Of a stretch of 64,000 nt of DNA, positions 9,539 to 17,846 are shown one piece after another. Below the pieces are notes generated by a model. That model made no database searches. It was not told the origin of the DNA and worked only from the letters and a program-made list of their open reading frames with translations. The DNA lies in contig OZ244212.1 of NCBI GenBank assembly GCA_965216695.1, positions 3,038,001-3,102,000 of the forward strand, given 5' to 3'. Both the position numbers and the translations under genes were made by a program. Position 1 is the first letter of the stretch. Every line of letters begins with the position of its first letter. Source of the DNA: G965216695 sp965216695. GTDB lineage: Bacteria; Pseudomonadota; Gammaproteobacteria; Pseudomonadales; Azotimanducaceae.

Positions 9539-10509
9539 GCGCGTGCCTCCGTGTAGACGTCGGTAAACAGCGCGTCCGGCGCCGGATCCGGTTGCGATTC
9601 GGCCCACTCGATCGCCGATTCCATCTCGGCCGCGCTCTCACCGGCAATCCGGTCGGCCTCGGCGGCGCTGAGTACGTTTATATCAATAAGCTTTTGCCGC
9701 CATTGGGTGATGGGGTCGCGGGCGCGCCAGAACGCGATCTCATCGGGATCGCGCTGCAGGATGCCGAAGTCCCGCCCAACGTGGTCGTAGAAGCGGTAGG
9801 TTTTGCACTCCAGCAGGGTCGGTCCCGCGCCTTCCCGTGCCCGATCCACGGCTTCCAAAGCCGCTTCGTGCACGGCGGTTACGTCCATGCCGTCGATCAC
9901 TACACCGGGAATCCCATACGCCCGCGCGCGATCGGCGATGTCCTCCACCGACGTCTGCGTGGCCGTGGGAGACCACTCGCCGTACCCATTGTTCTCGCAC
10001 ACGAATACCACCGGCGCTTTCAGGATCGCTGCCATGTTCACGGCTTCGTGAAACGCACCTTCGTTGGTGGCGCCATCACCAAAGAAACAGGCGGTAACGC
10101 GTCCGTTCTCCTGATACTGGCTTGCAAACGCTACGCCGAGCGCAATGGGTGCGCCTGCGGCGACAATGCCGTTCGCGCCGATCATGCCCAGGTCCAACGC
10201 CGCGATGTGCATGGAGCCGCCTTTGCCGCCGTTGTACCCGCTCGTCTTCGCGAACAGCTCGGCATACATGCGCTTGGGGTCGCCGCCTTTGGCCAGCAGG
10301 TGCCCGTGACCCCGATGCGTGGAGGTGATGTAATCGTCGGCGTTCAGTGCTTCGCACACACCCACGCCGATCGCCTCTTCGCCGCAGTAGAGGTGCACCG
10401 ATCCATGCACGCGGGCTTGTTCCATCAGCACCGCGGCGCGTTCGTCGAACTCGCGCATGCGGGTCATCTGCCGGAACATGCGGATCATCTGATCGTTGGT
10501 GAGATCCAT
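9535..10509 (-). CDS. Alpha-keto acid dehydrogenase E1 component, alpha subunit
   Basis: A 324-residue TPP-binding alpha subunit of the acetoin/pyruvate/branched-chain E1 family. The thiamine diphosphate motif runs from GDGATNEG to CENN (about residues 143-173) with the usual spacing, and the substrate-side RGHGH and GGKGGSMH segments are present. Sequence flavour (GSVHLYCGEEAIGVG, GGSMHIAALDLGMIGANGIV) is closest to acetoin dehydrogenase-like E1-alpha. It is the first gene of the operon E1-alpha, E1-beta, acyl-CoA synthetase. Which 2-oxo acid is used cannot be told. The absence of a neighbouring E2 is unusual for an acetoin-type locus. Confidence 0.9.
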   Translation of the reverse strand: MDLTNDQMIRMFRQMTRMREFDERAAVLMEQARVHGSVHLYCGEEAIGVGVCEALNADDYITSTHRGHGHLLAKGGDPKRMYAELFAKTSGYNGGKGGSMHIAALDLGMIGANGIVAAGAPIALGVAFASQYQENGRVTACFFGDGATNEGAFHEAVNMAAILKAPVVFVCENNGYGEWSPTATQTSVEDIADRARAYGIPGVVIDGMDVTAVHEAALEAVDRAREGAGPTLLECKTYRFYDHVGRDFGILQRDPDEIAFWRARDPITQWRQKLIDINVLSAAEADRIAGESAAEMESAIEWAESQPDPAPDALFTDVYTEARA

Positions 10510-10635
10510 TCTTCCCCCTTACTGGTGTCGATTGACGGACCCACAAGCCGTGCTTGCGATGCTTGATTGTAAACAGGCTGCCGGAATCGTGCCGCTGTTG
10601 CGCTCTACGAACGAATCGGTGCGACAATCTCGCCC

Positions 10636-12276
10636 ATGTCTGCCCCCACGTCACAGGATTCTACGCTGGCACCTTTCGGTGTCCGTACCTTCCGGTCGCT
10701 GTGGATCGCCAACATGCTCTCCAACTTCGGTGCGCTGGTGCAGGGAGTGGGTGCGGCGTGGCTGATGATGGTGCTGGCCGGCTCGGCGGACATGGTGGCA
10801 CTGGTACAGGCGTCGACGACGCTGCCGATCATGGTGTTCTCGCTGATGTCCGGAGCGATTGCAGACAGCTACGACCGCCGGCGGGTCATGCTGACGGCGC
10901 AACTGTTCATGTTTGCCGTTTCCGTGGGTCTTGCGTGGACCGCGTACGCAGGTGTCGTGACGCCGTGGCTGCTATTGACGTTCACGTTCCTGATCGGTTG
11001 CGGCGCCGCCTTCAACAATCCCGCCTGGCAGGCATCGGTTGGCGACATTGTGCCCCGCGAGCAGATTCCGCAAGCGGTGCTTCTGAACGGCGTGGGCTTC
11101 AACGTGATGCGCAGCGTCGGGCCGGCGGCGGGGGGAATCATTGTCGCGGTAGCGGGAGCCGCGGTGGCGTTCATCGTTAATGCACTGAGTTATCTTGGGC
11201 TGCTCGGTGTGCTGTGGCGGTGGGAGTATCGCAAGCCCCAGTCCGCGCTGCCGCGCGAGCCGTTGTTGTCGGCGATGACGGCGGGCGTGCGCTACGTCGC
11301 GCTGTCGCCGCACCTGTTGCGGGTGCTGCTGCGCGGGTTTCTGTTTGGCCTGACGACCATTGTGATTCTGGCGCTGTTACCGCTGGTGGTGCGCGATCAG
11401 GTTCAGGGGAGTGCTCAGGTGTACGGCGTGCTGCTCGGGGCGTTCGGTATTGGCGCGGTAGCGGGCGGGTTGGGTTCGCGGATCCTGCGCATGCGGTTCA
11501 CCAACGAAGTGCTTGTGCGCTGCGCCTTTGTGGCGTTCGCGGTGTGTACTGCGGTCGCCGCCACGAGCACACGCGCGTGGCTCACGGGTCTGGGTTTGAT
11601 ACTCGGCGGTGCTGCCTGGGTTGTGGCGTTGTCCCTGTTCAACACCAGCGTGCAGATTTCCACGCCGCGTTGGGTCGTGGGGCGCGCGATGTCGCTGTAC
11701 CAGATGGCAATATTCGGGGGAATGGCGCTCGGCAGTTGGGTCTGGGGCACGCTGGCGGAAGTAACGACGCTCACGTACGCACTGTTGACTGCAGCATCCG
11801 GTATGCTCATTGGCGCGGCGGTTGGTATCACGCTGCCACTGCCCGGTACGCGCTCGATGAACCTCGATCCGCTGAACCGGTGGCGTGAACCGTCGACCGG
11901 ACTCGAGATACGCGCCCATAGCGGACCCGTATCGGTGTTCGTTGAGTACGACATCGATCCGGCGCATGTGGGCAAGTTTCAGCGACTGATGCAGCAGCGG
12001 CGACGCATTCGGCGGCGCGACGGCGCCCGGGCGTGGACGTTGTACAGAGATCTGGAACATCCGAGCCGGTGGATCGAACAGTTCGTAATACCCACGTGGG
12101 TGGACTACGTACGGTTTCACGAACGCACCACCCAGGAAGACGCCGGCGTAAGCGATCGGCTCCGGGCGTTGCACCGCGGCGCAGAGCCACCACGTGTGCT
12201 GAGAACGCTGATCCGAGACCCGGCGCAGAGCCGGGTAGACCCGGTCGCAAACGAAGCGCCCGATCTGCATGGTTGA
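10636..12276 (+). CDS. MFS transporter (EntS/MFS_3 type) with soluble C-terminal domain
   Basis: A 546-residue major facilitator protein. The first ~405 residues hold about 12 hydrophobic segments and the inter-helix 2/3 signature GAIADSYDRRRVM. The family resembles EntS-type exporters (MFS_3). After the last helix come about 140 extra residues with an alternating beta-alpha pattern (VSVFVEYDIDP, LYRDLEHPSRWIEQFVIPTW, ending with a basic tail) that look like an antibiotic-monooxygenase/dimeric alpha-beta barrel domain; this fusion is known in MFS_3 relatives, though its role is not. Substrate unknown. It is divergent from the E1 operon (126 bp between them), which gives no clear functional link. 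Confidence 0.85.
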   Translation: MSAPTSQDSTLAPFGVRTFRSLWIANMLSNFGALVQGVGAAWLMMVLAGSADMVALVQASTTLPIMVFSLMSGAIADSYDRRRVMLTAQLFMFAVSVGLAWTAYAGVVTPWLLLTFTFLIGCGAAFNNPAWQASVGDIVPREQIPQAVLLNGVGFNVMRSVGPAAGGIIVAVAGAAVAFIVNALSYLGLLGVLWRWEYRKPQSALPREPLLSAMTAGVRYVALSPHLLRVLLRGFLFGLTTIVILALLPLVVRDQVQGSAQVYGVLLGAFGIGAVAGGLGSRILRMRFTNEVLVRCAFVAFAVCTAVAATSTRAWLTGLGLILGGAAWVVALSLFNTSVQISTPRWVVGRAMSLYQMAIFGGMALGSWVWGTLAEVTTLTYALLTAASGMLIGAAVGITLPLPGTRSMNLDPLNRWREPSTGLEIRAHSGPVSVFVEYDIDPAHVGKFQRLMQQRRRIRRRDGARAWTLYRDLEHPSRWIEQFVIPTWVDYVRFHERTTQEDAGVSDRLRALHRGAEPPRVLRTLIRDPAQSRVDPVANEAPDLHG

Positions 12277-12362
12277 GGTTTCGGCGCGCTATCCACTGAG
12301 TGTCAACCAATCTGTGCTGCAGCCGTTGTTGTGTGTGTATGAAACAGACTACGGAGTTGGTA

Positions 12363-12695
12363 GTGAACACACTCAGACACATCGTGATTGCCGGCGCGCT
12401 CGTAGCTGCGGCCGGCGCAATTCCAGCGCACGCAGACGCGGGTGATCGTATCGAACACCGCCTGGACCGCCATGGCGACCGGATTGAGAACCGGCTGGAT
12501 GTCCGCGGTGATCGAATCAACGACCGCCTCGATCGCTTGTCGGACCGTGCCGATGCACACGGCAAAGATCGGGTGTCGCATCGGCTGGACCGCCGCGGTG
12601 ATCGAATCGACGCGCGCCAGGACCACCGAGGCCATCGGATTGACGCACGCCTGGACCGGCGGGGCGATCGGCTAAACCGGCGGTGGAAACGCTAG
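12363..12695 (+). CDS. Exported 11-residue-repeat protein
   Basis: A short secreted protein (110 residues) with a signal peptide ending near PAHA. The whole mature part is built of about seven imperfect 11-residue units of the form DRIxxRLDxRG, for example DRIEHRLDRHG and DRIENRLDVRG, with one unit broken by DRADAHGK. An 11-residue period fits a right-handed coiled-coil or long amphipathic helix with alternating acidic and basic faces. I chose the GTG at 12363 because GGAG lies six bases upstream; the ATG at 12339 lacks a binding site. Similar repeat proteins occur as hypothetical proteins in proteobacteria; function unknown. Its TAG stop overlaps the stop of the convergent gene. Confidence 0.65.
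   Translation: MNTLRHIVIAGALVAAAGAIPAHADAGDRIEHRLDRHGDRIENRLDVRGDRINDRLDRLSDRADAHGKDRVSHRLDRRGDRIDARQDHRGHRIDARLDRRGDRLNRRWKR
12444..12692 (+). repeat. Tandem degenerate 33-bp coding repeat
   Basis: About seven copies of a roughly 33-bp unit, each encoding DRIxxRLDxRG-like residues, fill the mature part of the repeat protein. Copies differ at many positions, so this is an old, selected repeat, not a recent slippage product. Confidence 0.7.
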
Positions 12696-14017
12696 AAGCG
12701 GGATTGCAGCGACAGCGCAGCCGACAAGTTTCGATAGTCGTCTGCGCCGTCGCGCGCCAGCGCGATCGACAACGAAAACCCGCCGCGATGCGCGGCGGAA
12801 AGGCCGGCATGCACGCGCCAGCGGAATCGATCTGTGTCCAGACCCTGCGTGGTGAACAGAAACTGGCGATCCCGGAATCGTGACAACGTGGTGGTGGGGT
12901 CGGATGAAAGATCGTAGTCGATAGACGCTCCGATCGACGGCGCCAGATACCAATCGCCGCGCGCGATCAAGCGGCTCAGGTCGAGGCCCGTGGTTGCGGT
13001 CAGCTGGGTTTCGCTTTCGGTGTCTACCGACAGACTCAACGAATCACCGCCGCGTTCCACGTAGTCGTCCGTCGCGAGCCGCGAATGGCGCAATCCAAGT
13101 GTTGGTGACAGCAGATTGGCATCGCCCAGCTCAAATGCACTTGCGTAGCTGAACGACCAGTGCTGCTGGGTGGATTCGATGTCTGATTCGAGCAACAACC
13201 GTCGGAAACCGTCCGCGGTACGAACGATCAGTATGCGTTCCCGTTGCGTGTCGGTGGTGGCGTAGGTGTAAGCCAATTGAAACGCGTGGCGATCCACGGC
13301 ATAGGTCATCGTCAGTCCATACTGCTCGCCATCCTGGTTGTCCTCGCCGAACTGCGCGCTGTCTACGTTGCCATCGAAGTGCCCGGCTGACCCGCCGATC
13401 GTCAGGCGATCCGTCAGGTCGTAGTCGGCGCCGATTGCAATGCCCCAGGAGGATGCCTCGAAACCTTCCAGCTCGCCGTCGTCTTCCTGATCGCCGGAGT
13501 CCGTGTAGGTGTGCAGCCACAGGCTTCGCTTCGGATCCGCGTTGGCGCGTTGGTCATCGTTCAGACGCAATATCGGTAGGTAGTTGGGTAGGTCGGGTGA
13601 TTGTTGCGCGGCCGATGGGCGGTCGTTCACGAGACGTAACAGATGCGTGGGACCCTCGTGTAGGCGCGTTCGCCGCAATAGCGATTTCTGCCGGGAAACG
13701 TCGGGCAGCAGGCTGCGCAGCGTCAGTATTACGTCCCTAGGTGCGGCGTCCGCGGCCTCCAGCCGATCGACAACCGTGGCGAGTTCGCCGCGATCGGTTA
13801 CGTGCGCGTCGCGCAGTGCGTTCACCAGATTGTGCAGATTGCGCCGCGGATCAGTAACGGTTGCAAGCGACTGATCTATGTCGGCATGGACCATGCTTCC
13901 CAAGAATGCGACGGCTATTGCGGGCAAGCAGTAGAACCGCGGGCGAAGCGAACCCGCCGTGGTGTGGCGTGGAGAGCATGTCTTCGGCTTGGAAAGCGCC
14001 ATGGGTGCAATGCTCAT
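12692..14017 (-). CDS. Autotransporter-like outer-membrane beta-barrel protein
   Basis: About 441 residues. A long n-region is followed by a signal-peptide core (CLPAIAVAFLGSMVHA), a helical, charged N-terminal region of about 130 residues (LHNLVNALRDAH, DVILTLRSLLPDV), and a barrel of about 280 residues that begins near SLWLHTYTDSGD and ends LSLQSRF. Strand pattern and terminal Phe match the autotransporter barrel domain (GIAIGADYDLTDRLTIGGSAG is typical). The short passenger suggests it is either a barrel displayed at the surface or a stand-alone porin-like protein. The start at 14017 is chosen among several possible (14002 would also work). Convergent with the repeat-protein gene with shared stop bases, and divergent from the DUF4382 gene. 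Confidence 0.75.
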   Translation of the reverse strand: MSIAPMALSKPKTCSPRHTTAGSLRPRFYCLPAIAVAFLGSMVHADIDQSLATVTDPRRNLHNLVNALRDAHVTDRGELATVVDRLEAADAAPRDVILTLRSLLPDVSRQKSLLRRTRLHEGPTHLLRLVNDRPSAAQQSPDLPNYLPILRLNDDQRANADPKRSLWLHTYTDSGDQEDDGELEGFEASSWGIAIGADYDLTDRLTIGGSAGHFDGNVDSAQFGEDNQDGEQYGLTMTYAVDRHAFQLAYTYATTDTQRERILIVRTADGFRRLLLESDIESTQQHWSFSYASAFELGDANLLSPTLGLRHSRLATDDYVERGGDSLSLSVDTESETQLTATTGLDLSRLIARGDWYLAPSIGASIDYDLSSDPTTTLSRFRDRQFLFTTQGLDTDRFRWRVHAGLSAAHRGGFSLSIALARDGADDYRNLSAALSLQSRF

Positions 14018-14100
14018 CGGTGGGATTCGCGATTGCAAGGCGTGTCAACCGATCGCGGACACGTGCGTTGTATGGGGTAAGTACAGGCGGATCAGGAAGA

Positions 14101-15960
14101 ATGAAGATGTTTGACGTTTTTGCACACAGCCACCGTGCGCTCGTACGTTGGATACTGGCTCCGCTCTGCGCGGTGGCTCTGCTGCAGGGATGCGGTGGCG
14201 GAGGATCGTCGTCAGACGCGCAACCCGTAGCGAGTGCTTCCCCTCCCGAGAATGGTGAGGTGGTGATCGGCGTTACCGATGCGCCGGGGGACTTCCTGCT
14301 TTACAGCGTATCGTTGCAATCGTTGACGTTGACACGCGCGAACGGCGACGTAGTGGAGACGTTGCCGCTCCGTACCCGTATCGACTTTGCAGAACTGGTA
14401 GAGGTGACCGAATTGCTGACGATTGCGACGGTACCGGCCGGCGAGTATCGATCCGCGACTGTGCGATTGGATTTCAGCGACGCCCAGGTGATCGTGGAAC
14501 ACAACGACGGCATTGGGGCAGCAGCGCAGTTGCAGGATACCGAGGGCGAGCCGCTCGGTACCGTGGAGATGCAGTTGCATCTAACCACCAGCGATGCCGT
14601 TCGGGTTGCGCCCGGTCGTCCGGCCGCGTTCAGCCTGGACTTTGATCTGGACGCGTCCAACACGATCGATCTGTCCGGCGCACAGCCCGTTGTGACGGTG
14701 GAGCCGTTCCTTCTCGCAACGCCCGAACTGGAAACCGATCGCGAACATCGGGTGCGCGGCGTACTGGGCGATGTTCGACCTGACGCATCGACGTTCGATG
14801 TGGTGGTGCGGCCGTTTCGTCACAGAGACGGCCGATTCGGTGAGATCACGGTGTCTGTGGACGATGCTACCGAGTTTGAGATTGACGGCCAGGGATACCG
14901 CGGGCGTGCCGGGTTGGAGGCACTCGCTGAACTGCCGAATGCAGCGCCGGTGGTTGCCCAGGGCACTGTCAGCGATCAGGGGTTTACGGCTCGGCGCGTG
15001 TTGGCTGGAAGTTCTGTGCCGTGGAGTGACGCGGACGCAGTGGTGGGCGTGGTTACCGCGCGGGTAGACGACGTGCTAACAGTGCATGGCGCTGCAGTGG
15101 AATTTATGGACGGCACGCGTGCCTATCGGGATGTGCTTGAAGTGCGTTTGACCGACGACACCCGGGTCGCGGCGCCGGGGATCGACGACGCGTCTTTGTC
15201 GATCGACAGCGTTTCGGTTGGCCAGCGCGTGGTTGCGTGGGGCGAATTTTCCGACGACGCGGTTCTGGTGGCGCACCGCGTGCATATGCGGATGAATCAG
15301 CTCACCGGCGATGTGCTGGAAACGCCTGAGCTTGCGGTCGATCTATACCGCGTGAATGGTCGAACGCCTGAACGTTTCGATTTCTCCGGCACCGGTTTCA
15401 GTGAGGACAACGATGCCGATCCGGATCACTATCAGATCGATATCGGCGCGCTGGGACTCGCTAACGTCGAGGCTCACGACGTTGTTCGGGTTCGGGGACT
15501 GGTGAATGGTTTCGGCATCGCGCCGCCCGATTTCATCGCTCGCACCGTTGTCAACGTTGAGACGGACGCACGCGCAGCGCGGTTGTGGGTCGGTTGGGAC
15601 GGTGGCACTACTCAACCCTTTGTTTCCGTAGATCCTGCGCGGCTGGTGGTCGATCTGCGGGACGCCCGCAAGTCGCTGCAACTTGCTGGTGTTCCTACGG
15701 GTTACCTGGACGATCTTGCAGAACTTGCGCTCATCGCCCCGGAGTCAGGGACAGGCGTTTACGCGGTGCGCGTTCGCGGGCGGGACGAGTTCCACGTGTA
15801 CAGATCGTTCGAGTCGCTGGTGGAAGAGCTCACCTCGCAACTCGATGCGGGTCGCGCGCTGCATCGCATAACGGCGCAGGGTCGCTACAATAGCGCGACT
15901 GATGCGTTGATCGTGTCCCGCGCCGGATTCGTGTTCGGCGCAACGGCGGCTGGAAGCTGA
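14101..15960 (+). CDS. DUF4382-domain lipoprotein
   Basis: A 619-residue lipoprotein: signal peptide with lipobox LLQGC, then a Gly/Ser spacer (GGGGSSS) and a DUF4382 domain at about residues 55-210 (GVTDAPGDFLLYSVSLQSLTL, TVPAGEYRSATVRLDFSDA). The rest consists of beta-rich repeats resembling DUF5666 modules (VRGVLGDVRPDASTFDVVV, VVGVVTARVDDVLTVHG). It is probably an outer-membrane-anchored beta-sandwich protein. The ATG at 14101 is given, but AGGA at 14094-14097 would be better spaced (nine bases) for the in-frame ATG at 14107. Domain families are of unknown function, so no activity is assigned. It precedes the sigma operon and may be one of its targets, but nothing shows this. Confidence 0.8.
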   Translation: MKMFDVFAHSHRALVRWILAPLCAVALLQGCGGGGSSSDAQPVASASPPENGEVVIGVTDAPGDFLLYSVSLQSLTLTRANGDVVETLPLRTRIDFAELVEVTELLTIATVPAGEYRSATVRLDFSDAQVIVEHNDGIGAAAQLQDTEGEPLGTVEMQLHLTTSDAVRVAPGRPAAFSLDFDLDASNTIDLSGAQPVVTVEPFLLATPELETDREHRVRGVLGDVRPDASTFDVVVRPFRHRDGRFGEITVSVDDATEFEIDGQGYRGRAGLEALAELPNAAPVVAQGTVSDQGFTARRVLAGSSVPWSDADAVVGVVTARVDDVLTVHGAAVEFMDGTRAYRDVLEVRLTDDTRVAAPGIDDASLSIDSVSVGQRVVAWGEFSDDAVLVAHRVHMRMNQLTGDVLETPELAVDLYRVNGRTPERFDFSGTGFSEDNDADPDHYQIDIGALGLANVEAHDVVRVRGLVNGFGIAPPDFIARTVVNVETDARAARLWVGWDGGTTQPFVSVDPARLVVDLRDARKSLQLAGVPTGYLDDLAELALIAPESGTGVYAVRVRGRDEFHVYRSFESLVEELTSQLDAGRALHRITAQGRYNSATDALIVSRAGFVFGATAAGS

Positions 15961-15979
15961 GCGCAATCGTGAAGCCGTT

Positions 15980-16011
15980 CGCGAATGTGCACTCGAACCT
16001 GCACATTCGCG
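15980..16011 (+). terminator. 12-bp hairpin, possible terminator
   Basis: A perfect 12-bp stem whose core arms are GCGAATGTGC and GCACATTCGC, with an 8-base loop, begins 19 bases after the DUF4382 stop. It is followed by CGGTTTTGG, a short T-run only. It ends 18 bases before the sigma-factor ATG, so it may instead act in the 5' leader of that gene. Confidence 0.5.
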
Positions 16012-16029
16012 CGGTTTTGGAAACATCGT

Positions 16030-16596
16030 ATGGGTACAGCAGCCGAGCTGAATCGTTTTCTGGCCAGTGTAGAAAAACGGGCGTACGCGATGGCATTGAC
16101 GGCAGTGAGGAATCCGGAGGATGCGCTGGATATCGTTCAGGACGTTATGTTCGCGCTCGCGCGCAAGTACGCAACGAAGGATTCAGCCGATTGGCGGCCT
16201 CTTTTTTATCGGATGCTGAACAATCGGATCAAGGACTTTCACCGCTCCGCGGCTTCGAAGCGGCGTTGGTTTGGTTTCAAGCTCGGTGCCGATGGCGCGG
16301 CCGACCCCGTTACGGAACTCAGCGCGCCGCACTCTGGAAATCCGGAACGCCGGGTCGCGCTCGACACGGCGGCGGAGCGGGTTGCGGATCATGTCGGTCG
16401 CTTGCCGCGGCGGCAGCGCGAAGCCTTCATGATGCGCGCATGGGAAGGGATGGATGTAAAGACGGCTGCGCGGGCGATGCGCTGCAGTGAGGGCAGCGTA
16501 AAAACTCATTACTCACGCGCGGTGCATGCGCTGCGCGGCGCGTTGGAAGATCTGGAAGAACTGACAACGGTACACGGTGATCACAATGAAAGCTGA
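16030..16596 (+). CDS. ECF RNA polymerase sigma factor
   Basis: A 188-residue sigma-70 factor of the extracytoplasmic function group. Region 2 is at about 10-75 (NPEDALDIVQDVMFALARK is the core-binding/-10 helix; WRPLFYRMLNNRIKDFHR follows) and region 4 at about 120-175 (LPRRQREAFMMRAWEGMDVKTAARAM, recognition helix SEGSVKTHYSRAVHAL). It directs polymerase to a small regulon, often its own operon. It leads a four-gene overlapping set with a DUF3619-like membrane protein, a small exported protein and a DUF3106 protein, an order seen in many beta- and gammaproteobacteria. The start at 16030 aligns with the family; upstream codons in frame lack a binding site. Confidence 0.9.
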   Translation: MGTAAELNRFLASVEKRAYAMALTAVRNPEDALDIVQDVMFALARKYATKDSADWRPLFYRMLNNRIKDFHRSAASKRRWFGFKLGADGAADPVTELSAPHSGNPERRVALDTAAERVADHVGRLPRRQREAFMMRAWEGMDVKTAARAMRCSEGSVKTHYSRAVHALRGALEDLEELTTVHGDHNES

Positions 16597-16942
16597 CGAC
16601 GACACTTTCGCTGAATCCGCAGGTGACATGCTGCGTTCGCGGGAGAACGCCATCGACGCAGACGTTGCTGCCCGCCTCAGCGATGCGCGCCGGCAGGCGG
16701 TGTCGGTTGCGGACACGGGTACGCCTGCGCCGGTGTGGTGGCGCCATGCGGCGGGCATTGGTGCAGCCGCTGCCATCGCTTTTGCAACGGTCATTGTGTA
16801 CCGGGCTCCGACGGACGTGATCCCGCGGCTCGACGAACCGGAAATGGCGGCAGCTCAGGACCTGGAGCTGCTGGAAGACCTGGAATTTGCGGCCTGGCTC
16901 GTGTTGAGGGAACAAGACGATGCGTTGCCCGCAAGTGGTTAG
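16586..16942 (+). CDS. DUF3619-like single-pass membrane protein, probable anti-sigma factor
   Basis: A 118-residue protein: cytoplasmic N-terminus rich in charged residues (DADVAARLSDARRQAV), a membrane helix at about 55-75 (GIGAAAAIAFATVIVY) and an acidic C-terminal tail. Size, topology and position directly after the sigma gene (11-base overlap from the ATG at 16586) match the DUF3619 family, thought to restrain the sigma factor; that role is an inference from position. A GTG nine bases upstream is an alternative start. Confidence 0.65.
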   Translation: MKADDDTFAESAGDMLRSRENAIDADVAARLSDARRQAVSVADTGTPAPVWWRHAAGIGAAAAIAFATVIVYRAPTDVIPRLDEPEMAAAQDLELLEDLEFAAWLVLREQDDALPASG

Positions 16943-17201
16943 GTGGGCAATGGCTGGCGCAATGATACTGACAGTGCAGCTTTCCGACGCGCGGGAATCC
17001 AACCGAGAACCGGGGGGCATGTCGTTTCTGGAATACCTCGGCACGATGATCGAAGAAGATGGTGAATGGCTCGACCCTACGCTGTTGATCGAGCAGGAAA
17101 CCGGTGTTGAGACAAACGCCGTTGATGTATCGGCCGAGCAGAGCGGAGCGAACGACGGTCGTGAGCCGGAATCGCTACCCACCGCGGGAGGCTTGCCATG
17201 A
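16920..17201 (+). CDS. Small exported acidic protein of the sigma operon
   Basis: A 93-residue protein with a probable signal sequence (MAGAMILTVQLSDA core) and the conserved-looking stretch SFLEYLGTMIEEDGEWLDP. I recall short proteins with an xxLLEFLGxxxxxDGEWxDP motif in the same place, between DUF3619 and DUF3106 genes, in other gammaproteobacteria. It overlaps the gene before it by 23 bases and the next by four (ATGA). AGGG lies nine bases before the ATG. Function unknown; the context suggests it belongs to the sigma-controlled envelope response. Confidence 0.6.
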   Translation: MRCPQVVRWAMAGAMILTVQLSDARESNREPGGMSFLEYLGTMIEEDGEWLDPTLLIEQETGVETNAVDVSAEQSGANDGREPESLPTAGGLP

Positions 17202-17680
17202 TCCGAGTCGTTGCAACAATTCTTGCCGTCTTCGCAGCAAGCATTCTGCCTGCTGCCGTGCAGGCGGTGGAGTGGAGCGCTCTGGATGAAGACCGGCAAC
17301 GGGTGCTTCGCGAATACGAGGCGGAGTGGCCCGGGTTGGATGAAACCCGGCGCGAGCGATTGGCACTGGGCGCTACGCGATGGCTCGAGATGAACGCATC
17401 GGAGCGCGTGGATGCCCGACGCAGATTCGAGCGTTGGCAAGCGCTCGATGCGGCGCGGCGCACCGAACTCTTGGCGCGGTGGCGGGAATTCCAGCAACTT
17501 TCTCCGGCACAGCAACGCCGCATGCGCGACGGTATGCGGCGCTTTCAGACACTCCCAAAGGCCCGCCAGGATCAACTCCGCCGGCAATTCCGGGACATGA
17601 CGGTGAAAGAGCGCGCCCGTGCGTTGCAGCGCATGAAGCATCGTGCGGACATGCGCCGGCACCGGCGGGATCGTCGTTGA
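17198..17680 (+). CDS. DUF3106-domain exported protein
   Basis: A 160-residue protein with a signal peptide (IRVVATILAVFAASILPAAVQA-like, cleavage near residue 22) and then an almost wholly helical, Arg-rich body of repeated units: WSALDEDRQRVLREYEAEW, LDETRRERLALGATRWLEM, LSPAQQRRMRDGMRRF. These are hallmarks of DUF3106, a periplasmic helical-repeat family with no known activity (it resembles CpxP/Spy-like periplasmic helical proteins in general style only). The C-terminus is strongly basic. Last gene of the ECF operon, coupled by a four-base ATGA overlap. Confidence 0.8.
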   Translation: MIRVVATILAVFAASILPAAVQAVEWSALDEDRQRVLREYEAEWPGLDETRRERLALGATRWLEMNASERVDARRRFERWQALDAARRTELLARWREFQQLSPAQQRRMRDGMRRFQTLPKARQDQLRRQFRDMTVKERARALQRMKHRADMRRHRRDRR

Positions 17681-17742
17681 CGGACCGGGGGTGGCTGGTG
17701 GATTGCTTTACCGTGATTGTGGTCGGATTGTTCCTGGCTTCT

Positions 17743-17779
17743 TGACAGCGTTGTCATAGCAGGCCGTTCGCGCGATACT
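17743..17779 (+). promoter_or_regulatory. LacI-type operator and promoter before the symporter gene
   Basis: A near-palindrome TGACAGCGTTGTCA at 17743-17756 differs by one base from the TGACAACGTTGTCA core found at the other sites of this locus. Its right half (TTGTCA, 17751-17756) serves as a -35, with GATACT at 17774-17779 after exactly 17 bases. Repression by the LacI protein encoded at 19300 is inferred. Confidence 0.7.
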
Positions 17780-17846
17780 TGCGCAGGGTTCGCACGGCGC
17801 GCGCCCAATCTCTGCGCAATACGGGCGCGACGCAGATGCACGACGT

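Noticed and set aside
9592..10566. 324-codon open frame antisense to the E1-alpha gene
   Set aside because: Translation has His/Arg/Val-rich nonsense composition and no motif; the E1-alpha reading is certain.
12444..12692. Regularly spaced repeats, considered as a CRISPR array
   Set aside because: Copies are degenerate, lie in frame and encode an 11-residue period; there are no unique spacers.
13861..14100. Upstream extension of the DUF4382 lipoprotein frame
   Set aside because: Would bury the lipoprotein signal peptide about 80 residues inside the protein and run antisense to the autotransporter start.
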